Of a stretch of DNA of 64,000 bases, positions 34,117-42,562 are shown piece after piece. The position numbers were made by a program, and so were the translations under genes. The number at the start of each line of letters is the position of its first letter. Position 1 is the first letter of the stretch. The stretch comes from Saccharopolyspora erythraea (GTDB lineage Bacteria > Actinomycetota > Actinomycetes > Mycobacteriales > Pseudonocardiaceae), in contig NZ_CP054839.1 of NCBI RefSeq assembly GCF_018141105.1, forward strand, positions 5,893,411-5,957,410. The letters run 5' to 3'. The notes below the pieces were generated by a model that was not told the DNA's origin, searched no databases, and saw only the letters and a list, made by a program, of their open reading frames with translations.

Positions 34117-34988
34117 GACCGCTCCGTCCTGCCGAGCCGGTCGGCGATGCCCACGCCGACGATGTTGAACGCCACCACCGTTCCCGCGATGACCAGGCCG
34201 GGCACGAACGTCGGAGCCATCGCGCCTTCGAGCATCGCGAACTGGCCCTCCGAGACCATCAGGCCCCAGTCCGGCGACGGCGGCTGCGCCCCGAACCCGA
34301 GGTAGCTCAAGCTGGCCAGCGCCAGCAGCACATCGCCGAAGAGCACCACCACGTAGCCGAGCACCAGCGGCATCACGCGCGGCAGCAGCCGGGTCAGGCA
34401 GATCGCCGCACCACTCATGCCCTGCACCCGGTACGCCTCGATGTAGGGGCGCTTGCGCTCGGCCCGCGCGGCGCTGCGCGTGACCTTGGCGACCGCCGGG
34501 AAGTACGCCAACCCCAGGGCCAGCACCGACGCGGTGACCCCGGTACCCAGCACGGCGATCGTGAGCACCGCGAACAGCAGGCCGGGGAACGCGATCAGCG
34601 CATCGGTGGCGCGGGCGAACACCGCGTCCAGCCAGCCACCGCGCCATGCCGCGACGACGCCGAGCACGGGGCCGATCACCGTGGCGATGACCAGCACCCC
34701 GAGCGGTGCGACCAGGCTGGTGCGGGCGCCGTGCAGGACGCGGGACAACAGGTCGCGGCCGAGCTGGTCGGTGCCCAGCAGGTGCTCGGGTACCGGAGGT
34801 ACCAGGATCGAGTCGAAGTCGGTCGCGGTCGGATCGTGCGGAGCGATCAGCGGTGCGGCCAGCGCCGCTACCGCCAGGGCCGCGAGCGCTCCCGCGGCGG
34901 TCCAGAACAGCGGGCCGTGCCGGCGCCTCCCGGCCGCTGCGACGGCCGCCGTTGCGCTGGTGGCCAACGAACCGGTGGACGGGGTCAT
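34113..34988 (-). CDS. peptide-type ABC transporter permease (DppC-like)
   Basis: 291 residues, about six helices, with the conserved sequence LLGTDQLGRDLLSRVLHGARTSL and the EAA-loop-like segment EAYRVQGMSGAAICLTRLLPRVMP. The C-terminal GFGAQPPSPDWGLMVSEGQ is a DppC hallmark. Start ATG 34988 overlaps the DppB-like stop (ATGA). Inner-membrane partner of the DppB-like permease. Confidence 0.9.
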   Translation of the reverse strand: MTPSTGSLATSATAAVAAAGRRRHGPLFWTAAGALAALAVAALAAPLIAPHDPTATDFDSILVPPVPEHLLGTDQLGRDLLSRVLHGARTSLVAPLGVLVIATVIGPVLGVVAAWRGGWLDAVFARATDALIAFPGLLFAVLTIAVLGTGVTASVLALGLAYFPAVAKVTRSAARAERKRPYIEAYRVQGMSGAAICLTRLLPRVMPLVLGYVVVLFGDVLLALASLSYLGFGAQPPSPDWGLMVSEGQFAMLEGAMAPTFVPGLVIAGTVVAFNIVGVGIADRLGRTERS

Positions 34989-36004
34989 GACACCGCTCCT
35001 GCGTCTTGTGGGGCAACCGCTTGGTGTTCGTCACCGGCGGAAGCCGATGCACGACCGCTCCTGGTGTTCCCGGCTCGCCTCAGCCGAGGGTCGGCCAGCT
35101 GCTGCACGAGCTCGGTCACCCCGGTGGTCACGACGTAAGCGAGCACCATGCACAGCAGGACGGCCTGCGTGACCGGGAAATCCTTCGTGTTGATGGCGTT
35201 GACCAGCAACGACCCCACACCGCTGAGCCCGAACACGGATTCCACGACCACGGTCCCGGCCAGCAGGCCCGCGGTGATCATGCCTGCCATGGTGGCGATC
35301 GGGCCGACCGCGTTGCGCAGCACGTGCCGGGTGATCACACGCCGTTCCGGTATGCCCCGCGTGCGGGCCACCCGCACGTGGTCCTGCATCAGGATGTCCG
35401 CCATGGACTGACGGGTGATCCGGGTGATGGTCGCCAGCGACGCCACCGCCAGCGAGACGGCAGGCAACGTCAGGTGGTGCAGACGCCCGAGGAAGCCGTC
35501 ACCCGCCCCGGTGACCGGGAACCATTCCAGTCCCACGCCGAACACGGCGATCAGCCCCGCGGCCGCGACGAACGGAGGAGTCCCCGCCAGCAGGGCGGTT
35601 CCGGCGGACACGACGGAGTCCAGCGAGCCGCGGCGCACGGCCGACAACGCGCCGAGCAGCACTCCGACCACGATGGTCAGCACCGCCGCGTACAGCGCCA
35701 GCCACAGCGTGGTGCCCAGGCGGGAGGCGATCAGGGAGCTGACGTCCTGGCCGTAGACGAACGACCGGCCGAGGTCGCCACCCGCGGCGTCGCCGAGCCA
35801 CAGCAGGTACTGCACCAGGAACGGCTGGTCCAGGTGGTACTCGGCGCGGATCGCGGCGAGCGTGCGGTCGCTGACGTTGTCCGCGCCACCGGCCAGCACG
35901 GTGGCCGGGTCGCCCGGCGCGAGATACATCGCGGTGAAGATCAGGAACGACGCGACCAGCAGGGTGACCAGCACCTGGCCGAGCCAGCGCAGCAGCGGTG
36001 TCAC
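34985..36004 (-). CDS. peptide-type ABC transporter permease (DppB-like)
   Basis: 339 residues from GTG 36004, coupled to the binding-protein stop (GTGA). The N-terminal helix and YLAPGDPATVL fit the DppB N-terminal region, followed by DQPFLVQYLLWLGDAAGGDLGRSF, and the EAA-like loop DHVRVARTRGIPERRVITRHVLRNA is typical. A C-terminal charged tail of about 30 residues is probably cytosolic. Confidence 0.9.
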   Translation of the reverse strand: MTPLLRWLGQVLVTLLVASFLIFTAMYLAPGDPATVLAGGADNVSDRTLAAIRAEYHLDQPFLVQYLLWLGDAAGGDLGRSFVYGQDVSSLIASRLGTTLWLALYAAVLTIVVGVLLGALSAVRRGSLDSVVSAGTALLAGTPPFVAAAGLIAVFGVGLEWFPVTGAGDGFLGRLHHLTLPAVSLAVASLATITRITRQSMADILMQDHVRVARTRGIPERRVITRHVLRNAVGPIATMAGMITAGLLAGTVVVESVFGLSGVGSLLVNAINTKDFPVTQAVLLCMVLAYVVTTGVTELVQQLADPRLRRAGNTRSGRASASAGDEHQAVAPQDAGAVS

Positions 36005-37599
36005 GGTCGCCTCCCGAGATCGGCCACCCACGGATAGGTCAGGTAGGCGCTGGTCACCGGAGGCCCGGTGAGCCGGGTGCTCATCGCCAGCGCAGTCGGT
36101 GCCATCACCAGCGGGATGGACAGCATGTGTTCGAGGTAGACCTCCTGCAGCCGGACGACCTGCTCCGCCCGCCGGACGTCGTCGTAGGTGCCCGCCGCCT
36201 CGGCGAACACGCGCTCGAACTGCTCGTCGCGGAAACCGAGGTAGTTGTTGACGCTGCCGGGCAGCACGTTGTCGTACATGCCCAGACCGTCCGGTTTGGA
36301 CAGGTACCAGTCCGTGATGATCAGGTCGACATCGGCCCGCGCCCGCGACGAGGCGAACAGCTCGGAGAACTGGGCGGGCGGCACGGTGCGGATCTCCATC
36401 GCCAGGCCCAGGCGCACGCCCGCGTCGCGGACCCCGTTGGCCAGGACGTTGCCGACCGCGGTCCCGTCACTGGCGAGCACGATCGGTTCCGCTGGGTCAC
36501 CGGCCTCCCGGACCAGTTGCCGGGCCCGCTCGAGGTCCGCTTCCACCGGCCGCACGGGAACATCCCGGAGCTGCCGGTAGGACCGTTCGAAGAGGCCCCT
36601 GCCCGCGCCGAAGGTGCCCGCACCGACCGGGAGCTTCCAGGGTTCGGCGGCACCGCGGAACGCCGCTCGTGCCATGCCTTCGCGGTCCAGTGCCAGCGAC
36701 AGCGCGGTCCGCAGACGCCGGTCGGCCATCGCGCCGCCTCCGGCGGGGATCAGCTGCCACGCCGACGTGGTCGGCCCGAAGCGGAGGGACACCTGGGAAC
36801 TGCTGCTCAGCGCGGGCGCCATGCTCGGGTCGTCGAGGTAGGCGCCGTCGGCCGCGCCGGTGCGCAGGCTGTTGACCACAGCCCACTCGTCGCCCCAGAC
36901 GAACCGGACGCTCTCGGTCAACGGCCGCAGCTCCGGGTTCCAGTAGTCCCGGAAGCGCCTGAGCGTCAGGCCGGAGCCCGCGTCCCAGCGGTCGAGGTAG
37001 TACGGGCCGCTGCAGGCGTCCGGCTGTCCCGGCTTGCCGTAGGCGTCACCGAGCCGTCGCACCAGGTCGGCGTTGAGCACGATCCCGGCGTCTCCCGCCA
37101 TCCGGTACTTGAACTGGGCGTCGGGTTCCTCCAGCCGGACCGTGACCTGCATCGGCCCGGTCACCTCGATGGCCTCGACGCCACTGAACTCGTCGGACTC
37201 GTCGTTGCCGTCCTCGGCGTGGCGGCGCAGGCTGAACGCGACGTCCTCGGCGGTGACCGCCGTGCCGTCGTGGAAACGGACACCGTCGCGGACCCGGTAG
37301 ACGAACGTGGTGGGGTCGGGCATGACCGGCTCGTCCACCAGCCACGGGCGAACCGTGAAGTCCGGCTGGAGCTGGTAGAGCCGCTCGCAGACGTTGGCCA
37401 CCACGGTGTCCTCGGTCGTTCCGCTCTGGTAGTCGGTGTCGACCGTGAGCGGCTCGGAGTCCAGGAACCAGGTGACCTCACCCGCCCCCGCCCCCGCGGG
37501 CGGGGTTGTCGACACCAGCCGGACGGTGCCGAGATCCGCGGTGCTCCCGCATCCGGTGACCAGCAGGCAGGCGGTGAGAAGGGCCAGTGGTCTTCGCAT
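36001..37599 (-). CDS. substrate-binding lipoprotein of the peptide ABC importer
   Basis: 532 residues, SBP_bac_5 family. Lipoprotein signal MRRPLALLTACLLVTGC with lipid Cys at 17. Family landmarks are VRDGVRFHDGTAVTAEDVAFSLRR, SGPYYLDRWDAG and YWNPELRP. The ligand could be a peptide, opine, nickel complex or amide; the linked C45 hydrolase and NodB-fold enzymes suggest acylated or amidated nitrogen compounds. Confidence 0.9.
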   Translation of the reverse strand: MRRPLALLTACLLVTGCGSTADLGTVRLVSTTPPAGAGAGEVTWFLDSEPLTVDTDYQSGTTEDTVVANVCERLYQLQPDFTVRPWLVDEPVMPDPTTFVYRVRDGVRFHDGTAVTAEDVAFSLRRHAEDGNDESDEFSGVEAIEVTGPMQVTVRLEEPDAQFKYRMAGDAGIVLNADLVRRLGDAYGKPGQPDACSGPYYLDRWDAGSGLTLRRFRDYWNPELRPLTESVRFVWGDEWAVVNSLRTGAADGAYLDDPSMAPALSSSSQVSLRFGPTTSAWQLIPAGGGAMADRRLRTALSLALDREGMARAAFRGAAEPWKLPVGAGTFGAGRGLFERSYRQLRDVPVRPVEADLERARQLVREAGDPAEPIVLASDGTAVGNVLANGVRDAGVRLGLAMEIRTVPPAQFSELFASSRARADVDLIITDWYLSKPDGLGMYDNVLPGSVNNYLGFRDEQFERVFAEAAGTYDDVRRAEQVVRLQEVYLEHMLSIPLVMAPTALAMSTRLTGPPVTSAYLTYPWVADLGRRP

Positions 37600-37669
37600 C
37601 AGTCATCGCCACCCGTCCCGGCGCAGAGGTCGCATGAGTCGGTCCTCCCTGGAAGAGCTGTTGGAATGA

Positions 37670-38551
37670 TCAGTTCTCGGTCCACGTGGCGCGCACCCGT
37701 TCCGGATGCCCAGGCGGGTTCTGGCCGCCGTGCCTGCGGAAGTGCTCGGCGATCTGACCGCATGTGGCGAACCAGACCCCAGGACGGGACCGGATGTGCC
37801 GGAGCAGTTCCTCGAGCAGCAGAGCCCGGCCCGGCTTCCCGATGACCTGCGGCTCCAGGCACAGCACGAAGCAGAGACCCTCCCGGTGGTACGCGTCGAA
37901 GGCGGTCTTCCACTCCTCCAGCACGACCTCGTGGGAAGCGATGCGGGAACGGCCTGGCGGAAACGCGACCGGGCCTCCGTTGTAGGCGAAGTACGGGTGG
38001 TCGGTGTGCTCCCACCGCCGCGGCACCTCGACGACTCCCGTCGAGGTGCCACCGGATTCGAGGTAGTGCGGGACGTCGTCGCCGAAGAGCGTCGACGACC
38101 ATCCGAACCCGAGCTGCGCGAGGACGTCGCCGAACCCCTCGCCGACCCTGCCCGGTGGCGCGCGGAAACCACGTGGGCGCGATCCGGTGACCTTCTCCAG
38201 GGCGCACGCGGCACGGTCGACGGTCTCCGCCTGCCGCTCGGGTTCGAGTGCGCCGAGAACCTCGTCGGCGACACCGCGGCAGGCGATCTCGTGTCCCCGC
38301 TCCCGGATTCGCTCCACAGCCACCGGATGCCGTTCGAGAGTCCACATCGGAATGAACCACGATGCCGGCACATCGGACTCACCCAGCAGGTCCAGCAAAC
38401 GCGGAGTCCCGCGCGTGATGCCGTACTCACCGAGCGAGAGCGTCTTCGGCCGTTCCGCGGCACCGGGATGCAGCCGGTGCCAGAACAGTTCCGCGTCGAG
38501 GTCGAAGGTGACGGCGACAGCGCACCGCGCCTGTCCGGGCCAGGTGATCAT
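37670..38551 (-). CDS. NodB-fold deacetylase/hydrolase 1 (PuuE-like)
   Basis: 293 residues from ATG 38551, overlapping the preceding stop. NodB homology starts with AVAVTFDLDAELFWH (metal/base Asp) and includes the GHEIACRGVADEV segment, which replaces the canonical GHxIGxHxx(T/W) motif, and RGFRAPPGR. The C-terminal half is divergent and ends at GQIAEHFRRHGG. It resembles cytosolic PuuE-type allantoinases more than secreted polysaccharide deacetylases, and there is no signal peptide. Likely cleaves an amide in the imported compound. Confidence 0.82.
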   Translation of the reverse strand: MITWPGQARCAVAVTFDLDAELFWHRLHPGAAERPKTLSLGEYGITRGTPRLLDLLGESDVPASWFIPMWTLERHPVAVERIRERGHEIACRGVADEVLGALEPERQAETVDRAACALEKVTGSRPRGFRAPPGRVGEGFGDVLAQLGFGWSSTLFGDDVPHYLESGGTSTGVVEVPRRWEHTDHPYFAYNGGPVAFPPGRSRIASHEVVLEEWKTAFDAYHREGLCFVLCLEPQVIGKPGRALLLEELLRHIRSRPGVWFATCGQIAEHFRRHGGQNPPGHPERVRATWTEN

Positions 38552-39414
38552 TGCCGTGCTCCGTCCCGCCACCACGCGGCGATCTGCTCACCGGTGGCGA
38601 ACCACACGTCCTGATGAGCGCGGATGTATGCGACGAGCTCGGCCAACGCGTGCATGCGCGCAGGTGTGCCGATCACCTGCGGATGCATCATCAGCACGTA
38701 GCAGAGCCCGAACCGGTGGTAGCCGTCGAACTCACGACGCCAGATGTCGAAGGTGGCCGCGGTGGACGAGATCCGGTCCAGGCCCCGGGGCTGCGCGGGA
38801 TCGTCGTGGTAGACGAACTGGTGGTAGTCGTCGAGCTCCCAGTGCGCGGGGATCTCGATCAGGTCCGAGCGGCGGCCGTCGAGGCACCAGCGGTACGGAC
38901 GGTCGTCCCCGCGCATCGAGCTCGAGTAGGAGAAGCCCAGCTCGGCCAGCAGGCCCGGGGTGCCGACCGCGATGTCCCCGCTGGGGCTGCGGAAGCCCAC
39001 GGCCCGGGTTCCGGTGACCTCGTGCAGAAGGTCCTGGCTGCGCGTGATGATGTCGCGTTGCCGGGCTGGGGGATGGTCGAAGAAGGTTTCGTGCAGCCAT
39101 CCGTGGTGACCGATCTCGTGCCCGGACCGGGCGATGTCAGCGACGACGGCCGGCCACTGCTCGATCGTCTTTCCCGGCACGAAGAACGTGGCCGGCACGC
39201 CGAGTCGATCGAGCATGCCGAGAATTCGCGGGACACCGCGGTAGGGCCCGTAGGCGCCGAGGGAGAAACCGCGCACGTCTTCGAACCGCCCGGTCGACCT
39301 GTCGACCCACAACGTCGGGCCGTCCACGTCGAAGCTGAGCATGACCGCACAGCGCGCCCCGCCCGGCCATCGCGGTGCTTCCGAGAAGCCGGTCATCGGA
39401 TTCCTCGATTCCAT
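38548..39414 (-). CDS. NodB-fold deacetylase/hydrolase 2 (PuuE-like)
   Basis: 288 residues from ATG 39414, which overlaps the MFS stop and has GGAG eight bases upstream; a second ATG lies at 39396. NodB motifs are better preserved than in its neighbour: SFDVDGPTLW, metal-binding GHEIGHHGWLHE and GFRSPSGDIA, with MHPQVIG near the end. The two enzymes are paralogues in tandem and probably arose by duplication. Cytosolic; likely a cyclic-amide or N-acyl hydrolase of the allantoinase (PuuE) type. Confidence 0.83.
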   Translation of the reverse strand: MESRNPMTGFSEAPRWPGGARCAVMLSFDVDGPTLWVDRSTGRFEDVRGFSLGAYGPYRGVPRILGMLDRLGVPATFFVPGKTIEQWPAVVADIARSGHEIGHHGWLHETFFDHPPARQRDIITRSQDLLHEVTGTRAVGFRSPSGDIAVGTPGLLAELGFSYSSSMRGDDRPYRWCLDGRRSDLIEIPAHWELDDYHQFVYHDDPAQPRGLDRISSTAATFDIWRREFDGYHRFGLCYVLMMHPQVIGTPARMHALAELVAYIRAHQDVWFATGEQIAAWWRDGARQ

Positions 39415-40730
39415 CAGTCCAGCTCCACGTCCTTGGTTTCCGGCATCCGCCAGAACACCACCGAGCTGATCAGGCACACGGCCGTGACGTACACGCCGAA
39501 CAGCACGAACTGCCCCGTGCCCGCGAAGACCCCCGTCACCAGTGGCGCAGAGCCACCGAAGACGACGCTGGCCAGCGAGTACGGGAAGGAGATCCCGGAG
39601 GCCCGCACCGACGCGGGGAACTGCTCGGCCTTCACCACCGGGCCGTTGGCCATGTAGAACGCCATGAGCAGGGCGCCACCGAGCTGGGCGACGACGAACC
39701 CGGTCAGCGACAGTTGCAGGATCGCCAGCATCGGATACACCAGGACGCCCATTCCGATGCCGAAGATCAGCAGGGTCGGCCGCCTGCCGATGCGGTCCGA
39801 CAGCAACGCCGCCAGCGGAATCGCCGGCAGCATCAGCAAGAGCGCGACCGTGTTCGCGGTTTGCGCGTCGGCGAGGCTGATCCCGGTGCTCTGGTGCGCG
39901 TAGCTCGGCAGGAACTGCAACCACACGTAGTAGGTCATGATCCCCGCGACGGACAGGCCGACGACCCGCAGCGACTGGAGCGGGTGGCAACGCAGCACCT
40001 CCCACACCGGATGCGCCGCCTTCGCCTCGACCGCTTCCACCCTCTGGTAGCTCGGCGTCTCGTCGACCCTGAAGCGGAGCCACGCGGCGGCCGCGCACAA
40101 CACCGCCCCCACGGCGAACGGCACCCGCCACACCCAGCCGTGCATCGCACCGGCCGGAACGACCTGCGCCAGCCCGGCGACGAACGCCGAAGCCAGCAGC
40201 GTGCCTGCGATGACGGTGACCTGCTGCGTGCAGCCGACGAACGCGCGCCGTCCGGCCGGCGCGTACTCGACCAGGTAGGCCGAGGACAAGCCGAACTCAC
40301 CACCGGTGGAGAACCCGGTCAGCAACCGCGCGAGCACCAGGACGATCGGCGCCAGCGGACCGATCACCGCGTACGACGGGCATGCCGCGATCATCAGGCT
40401 GCCGATCGCCATGACCGCGATCGAGAGGTACAGCGCCGTCCGGCGGCCGCGGCGGTCACCGAGGCTGCCGAACCAGATCGCGCCGACCGGTTTCATCACG
40501 AACCCGCTGCCGTAGGCGCCGACCGTGAGCAGCAGAGCGGACGAGGGATCGTGCGAGGGGAAGAACTGCTGCGAGAAGTACGGGGCGAGGAAGGCGTAGA
40601 GCGCGCCGTCGAAGTTCTCGACGAGATTTCCAGCCGACCCGGCCAGAACGGCACGGCCGCGCCGAGGCGCCGCCGCCGGCGGCGCGGCCGGACCGGCGGC
40701 CGAGGCGAGGCCGCGCGACTGACGAGTCAT
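39414..40730 (-). CDS. MFS transporter, metabolite:H+ symporter (MHS) type
   Basis: 438 residues, about 12 helices. The N-terminus VLAGSAGNLVENFDGALYAFLAPYF is the hallmark of the MHS family (shikimate, proline/betaine and citrate symporters). Motif A is WFGSLGDRRGRRTALY, and the family segment GGEFGLSSAYLVEYAP is present. Likely an importer of an organic acid or zwitterion. First gene of the coupled operon, with an operator-rich upstream region. Confidence 0.9.
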   Translation of the reverse strand: MTRQSRGLASAAGPAAPPAAAPRRGRAVLAGSAGNLVENFDGALYAFLAPYFSQQFFPSHDPSSALLLTVGAYGSGFVMKPVGAIWFGSLGDRRGRRTALYLSIAVMAIGSLMIAACPSYAVIGPLAPIVLVLARLLTGFSTGGEFGLSSAYLVEYAPAGRRAFVGCTQQVTVIAGTLLASAFVAGLAQVVPAGAMHGWVWRVPFAVGAVLCAAAAWLRFRVDETPSYQRVEAVEAKAAHPVWEVLRCHPLQSLRVVGLSVAGIMTYYVWLQFLPSYAHQSTGISLADAQTANTVALLLMLPAIPLAALLSDRIGRRPTLLIFGIGMGVLVYPMLAILQLSLTGFVVAQLGGALLMAFYMANGPVVKAEQFPASVRASGISFPYSLASVVFGGSAPLVTGVFAGTGQFVLFGVYVTAVCLISSVVFWRMPETKDVELD

Positions 40731-40744
40731 CAGATTCCCGATCT

Positions 40745-40760
40745 GGTAGCGACAACTACC
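40745..40760. promoter_or_regulatory. MFS operon operator 1
   Basis: GGTAG-CGACAA-CTACC inverted repeat, 15 bases upstream of the MFS start. It shares the CTAC core with the sites near the RpiR gene. Confidence 0.5.
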
Positions 40761-40779
40761 GGCTACATCATTCTGTCGT

Positions 40780-40803
40780 GTTCGCTACAGCAGCGTAGCG
40801 AAC
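40780..40803. promoter_or_regulatory. MFS operon operator 2
   Basis: GTTCGCTA (40780-40787) and TAGCGAAC (40796-40803) are perfect 8-bp arms; the spacer extends the half-site to CGCTACA. A single TGTAGCG lies at 40824-40830. The half-site matches those beside the RpiR gene. Confidence 0.6.
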
Positions 40804-41486
40804 GCCTCCCCCCTGTCAATGGCTGTAGCGCAAACTTCGCCGACCGCCCACAGCGGTCAGTCGGCGCCGCGCGGGCGCAACCGCCCGGCCGAGGGCCTGA
40901 CCTGTGGTTCCCGACGATTTCGGGAAGGCTTTGCGGCCAGACCCGCACATCTGGGCTCCGGCAGCGGGCCGGATGCGTGTCCCGCTGGGAACCGCCGCGT
41001 CAGTTCATCCCTGCGGCGTTCGCGGTGGAGCGCGGGCGACACGGCCTGGTCGTCACGCAGGAAGACGTAACCGGCGGGCAGCCGGGCAGTCCAGAAGCAG
41101 GGGGAAGGGAAGCTCCACGGCACCGCCCGGCGCGGCTGGAGCCCAGCTCGAACGGCGGGGCGATGAGCGCGGTCAGCGCACCCGTCCCCGAAGTCAGTCG
41201 TGGCCGGCGGTCTCGGCGCACCCCCATGGCGTCGAGACCGCCTCGGCAGAACCGATTCCGGCGCACCACGCGAAAGTCGGGTGACGCGGACCCGCGGCGC
41301 CGGGAGCTCGGTCACGCGCACTCCGCCGACGAACCGCATCGCCCGTGCTCGCTGATCGCACCGGTGCCACAACGTGCCTGGCCATCTACGCGCTGCCCAC
41401 ATCCCAGGCGCGATCACCCTACATCAACATTTGTGAAACTCCGAGCCCAGATCTCAACACGAGTAAAAATTCGAGGGAGGTCGACC

Positions 41487-41984
41487 GTGACCCAGCCGAC
41501 CGGCGCGCCTAGGCTCAGAAGCATGAACGACCCTGGGGTGACCGACGAGAGCTTGGCGGATGCGTTCCGCACCCGCTTACGGACACTGTTCGAGCAGACC
41601 AACCCGCAGACCGGGCGGCCGTACACGGCGGCCCAGGCAGCGGACTGGATCCGGGCGAACACCAGCCACTCGATCTCCCACACCCAGGTGTGGAAGTTGC
41701 TCACCGGCCGGGCCGTGCCGAGACTGACCGAAATCGAGCTCCTGGCCCGGTTCTTCGGCGTCTCCCCCAGCGCGCTGCTGCCCGGGCCCCAGGGCGAAGA
41801 TCTGGACCGGCTGGCCCTGGTGGGCTCGCTCGGTGTCCGCGAGCTGGCACTGCGCCAGCTCACCGCCGATGTCGCCCCCGAGTCGCGCGAACAGCTCGCG
41901 GGCGCGATCAAGGCGGTACTGGAGGCGTTCCGTTCCCGCCCGGACCCCGCCCCTGACGAGGGCGAACGACGGCGCGATGGATGA
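41487..41984 (+). CDS. XRE-family helix-turn-helix regulator
   Basis: 165 residues from GTG 41487, chosen for GGGAGG six bases upstream; an ATG at 41523 is in frame but lacks such a site. The HTH region has RPYTAAQAADWI, then SHTQVWKLLTGRAVPRLTEIELLARFFGV, and the C-terminal part is Ala/Leu helical. Its stop overlaps the next gene by four bases (ATGA). First gene of a cassette with an IrrE/ImmA-like metalloprotease, a membrane protein and a P450. XRE plus ImmA pairs usually mean signal-induced cleavage of the repressor. Confidence 0.85.
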   Translation: MTQPTGAPRLRSMNDPGVTDESLADAFRTRLRTLFEQTNPQTGRPYTAAQAADWIRANTSHSISHTQVWKLLTGRAVPRLTEIELLARFFGVSPSALLPGPQGEDLDRLALVGSLGVRELALRQLTADVAPESREQLAGAIKAVLEAFRSRPDPAPDEGERRRDG

Positions 41985-42553
41985 AGGTCACGACGTGGGG
42001 AGCGGGAGACACCGTGGGCAACCACGCCGGTTGGTTGTGGACGCGTCCGATACTGCGGTGGCGCAGTGGACGGCGATTGCGCGAGCTGGGCATACCTCGG
42101 CGGTTCCGCATGGAACACCTGCGGGGCGCGCTGGAGAGGCGCCTCGGCAAGCCGATCTTCTTCGGCGTGGTCGACCTGCCCGCGTCCGCGCCCAGCGGAC
42201 TGGTGCTCACCACCGGTGAGGCGATCCTGGTCGTCGCCGACGCCCAGCTGCGGACATCGCACCGCTGGCACGTCTGGCTCCACGAGCTCATGCACCTGGT
42301 GTGGGGCCATGTCGGCACGCCAGAGCCGGACTCCATGGGTGCGCTGCGGACCATGTTCCCGACGTTGCCCGACGACGTGCTGGAACAGGTGCTGAGCCGC
42401 ACGACCTGCGAGCACGGGCACGAGATCGAAGCGGAGATGCTGGCGGCGCTGTGCCACGTCCGGATGGCGTCCTGGCGGGCCGCCGAGGAACGCCAGGACA
42501 TGCCCGCCGAGGTGGCCGCCGCGTTGCAGCGGTTCCAGGATCTTCTCGGGTAG
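41981..42553 (+). CDS. ImmA/IrrE-like metalloprotease domain protein
   Basis: 190 residues. The zinc motif HELMHLVWGH (H101-E-L-M-H105) is followed by a downstream helix with HEIEAEMLAAL that can supply the third ligand. Segment GLVLTTGEAILVVADAQLR precedes it. The family includes ImmA, which cleaves repressors, and IrrE/PprI. Here it is translationally coupled to the XRE gene (ATGA), so the XRE protein is the probable substrate or partner. Cytosolic. Confidence 0.85.
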   Translation: MKVTTWGAGDTVGNHAGWLWTRPILRWRSGRRLRELGIPRRFRMEHLRGALERRLGKPIFFGVVDLPASAPSGLVLTTGEAILVVADAQLRTSHRWHVWLHELMHLVWGHVGTPEPDSMGALRTMFPTLPDDVLEQVLSRTTCEHGHEIEAEMLAALCHVRMASWRAAEERQDMPAEVAAALQRFQDLLG

Positions 42554-42562
42554 GGAGGGACA

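Larger units (their letters stand above)
40731..41486. other. intergenic region with operators on one side and no gene
   Basis: 756 bases. The left end (40745-40830) is a cluster of CTACA/TGTAG sites for the MFS operon. From 40850 to 41420 no frame on either strand is convincing as a gene. The right end (41420-41480) is AT-rich and carries the promoter of the XRE cassette. Confidence 0.5.

Noticed and set aside
40857-41417. A 186-codon minus-strand frame in the intergenic region
   Set aside because: Arg/Pro-rich with no ribosome site and no family resemblance; treated as non-coding.
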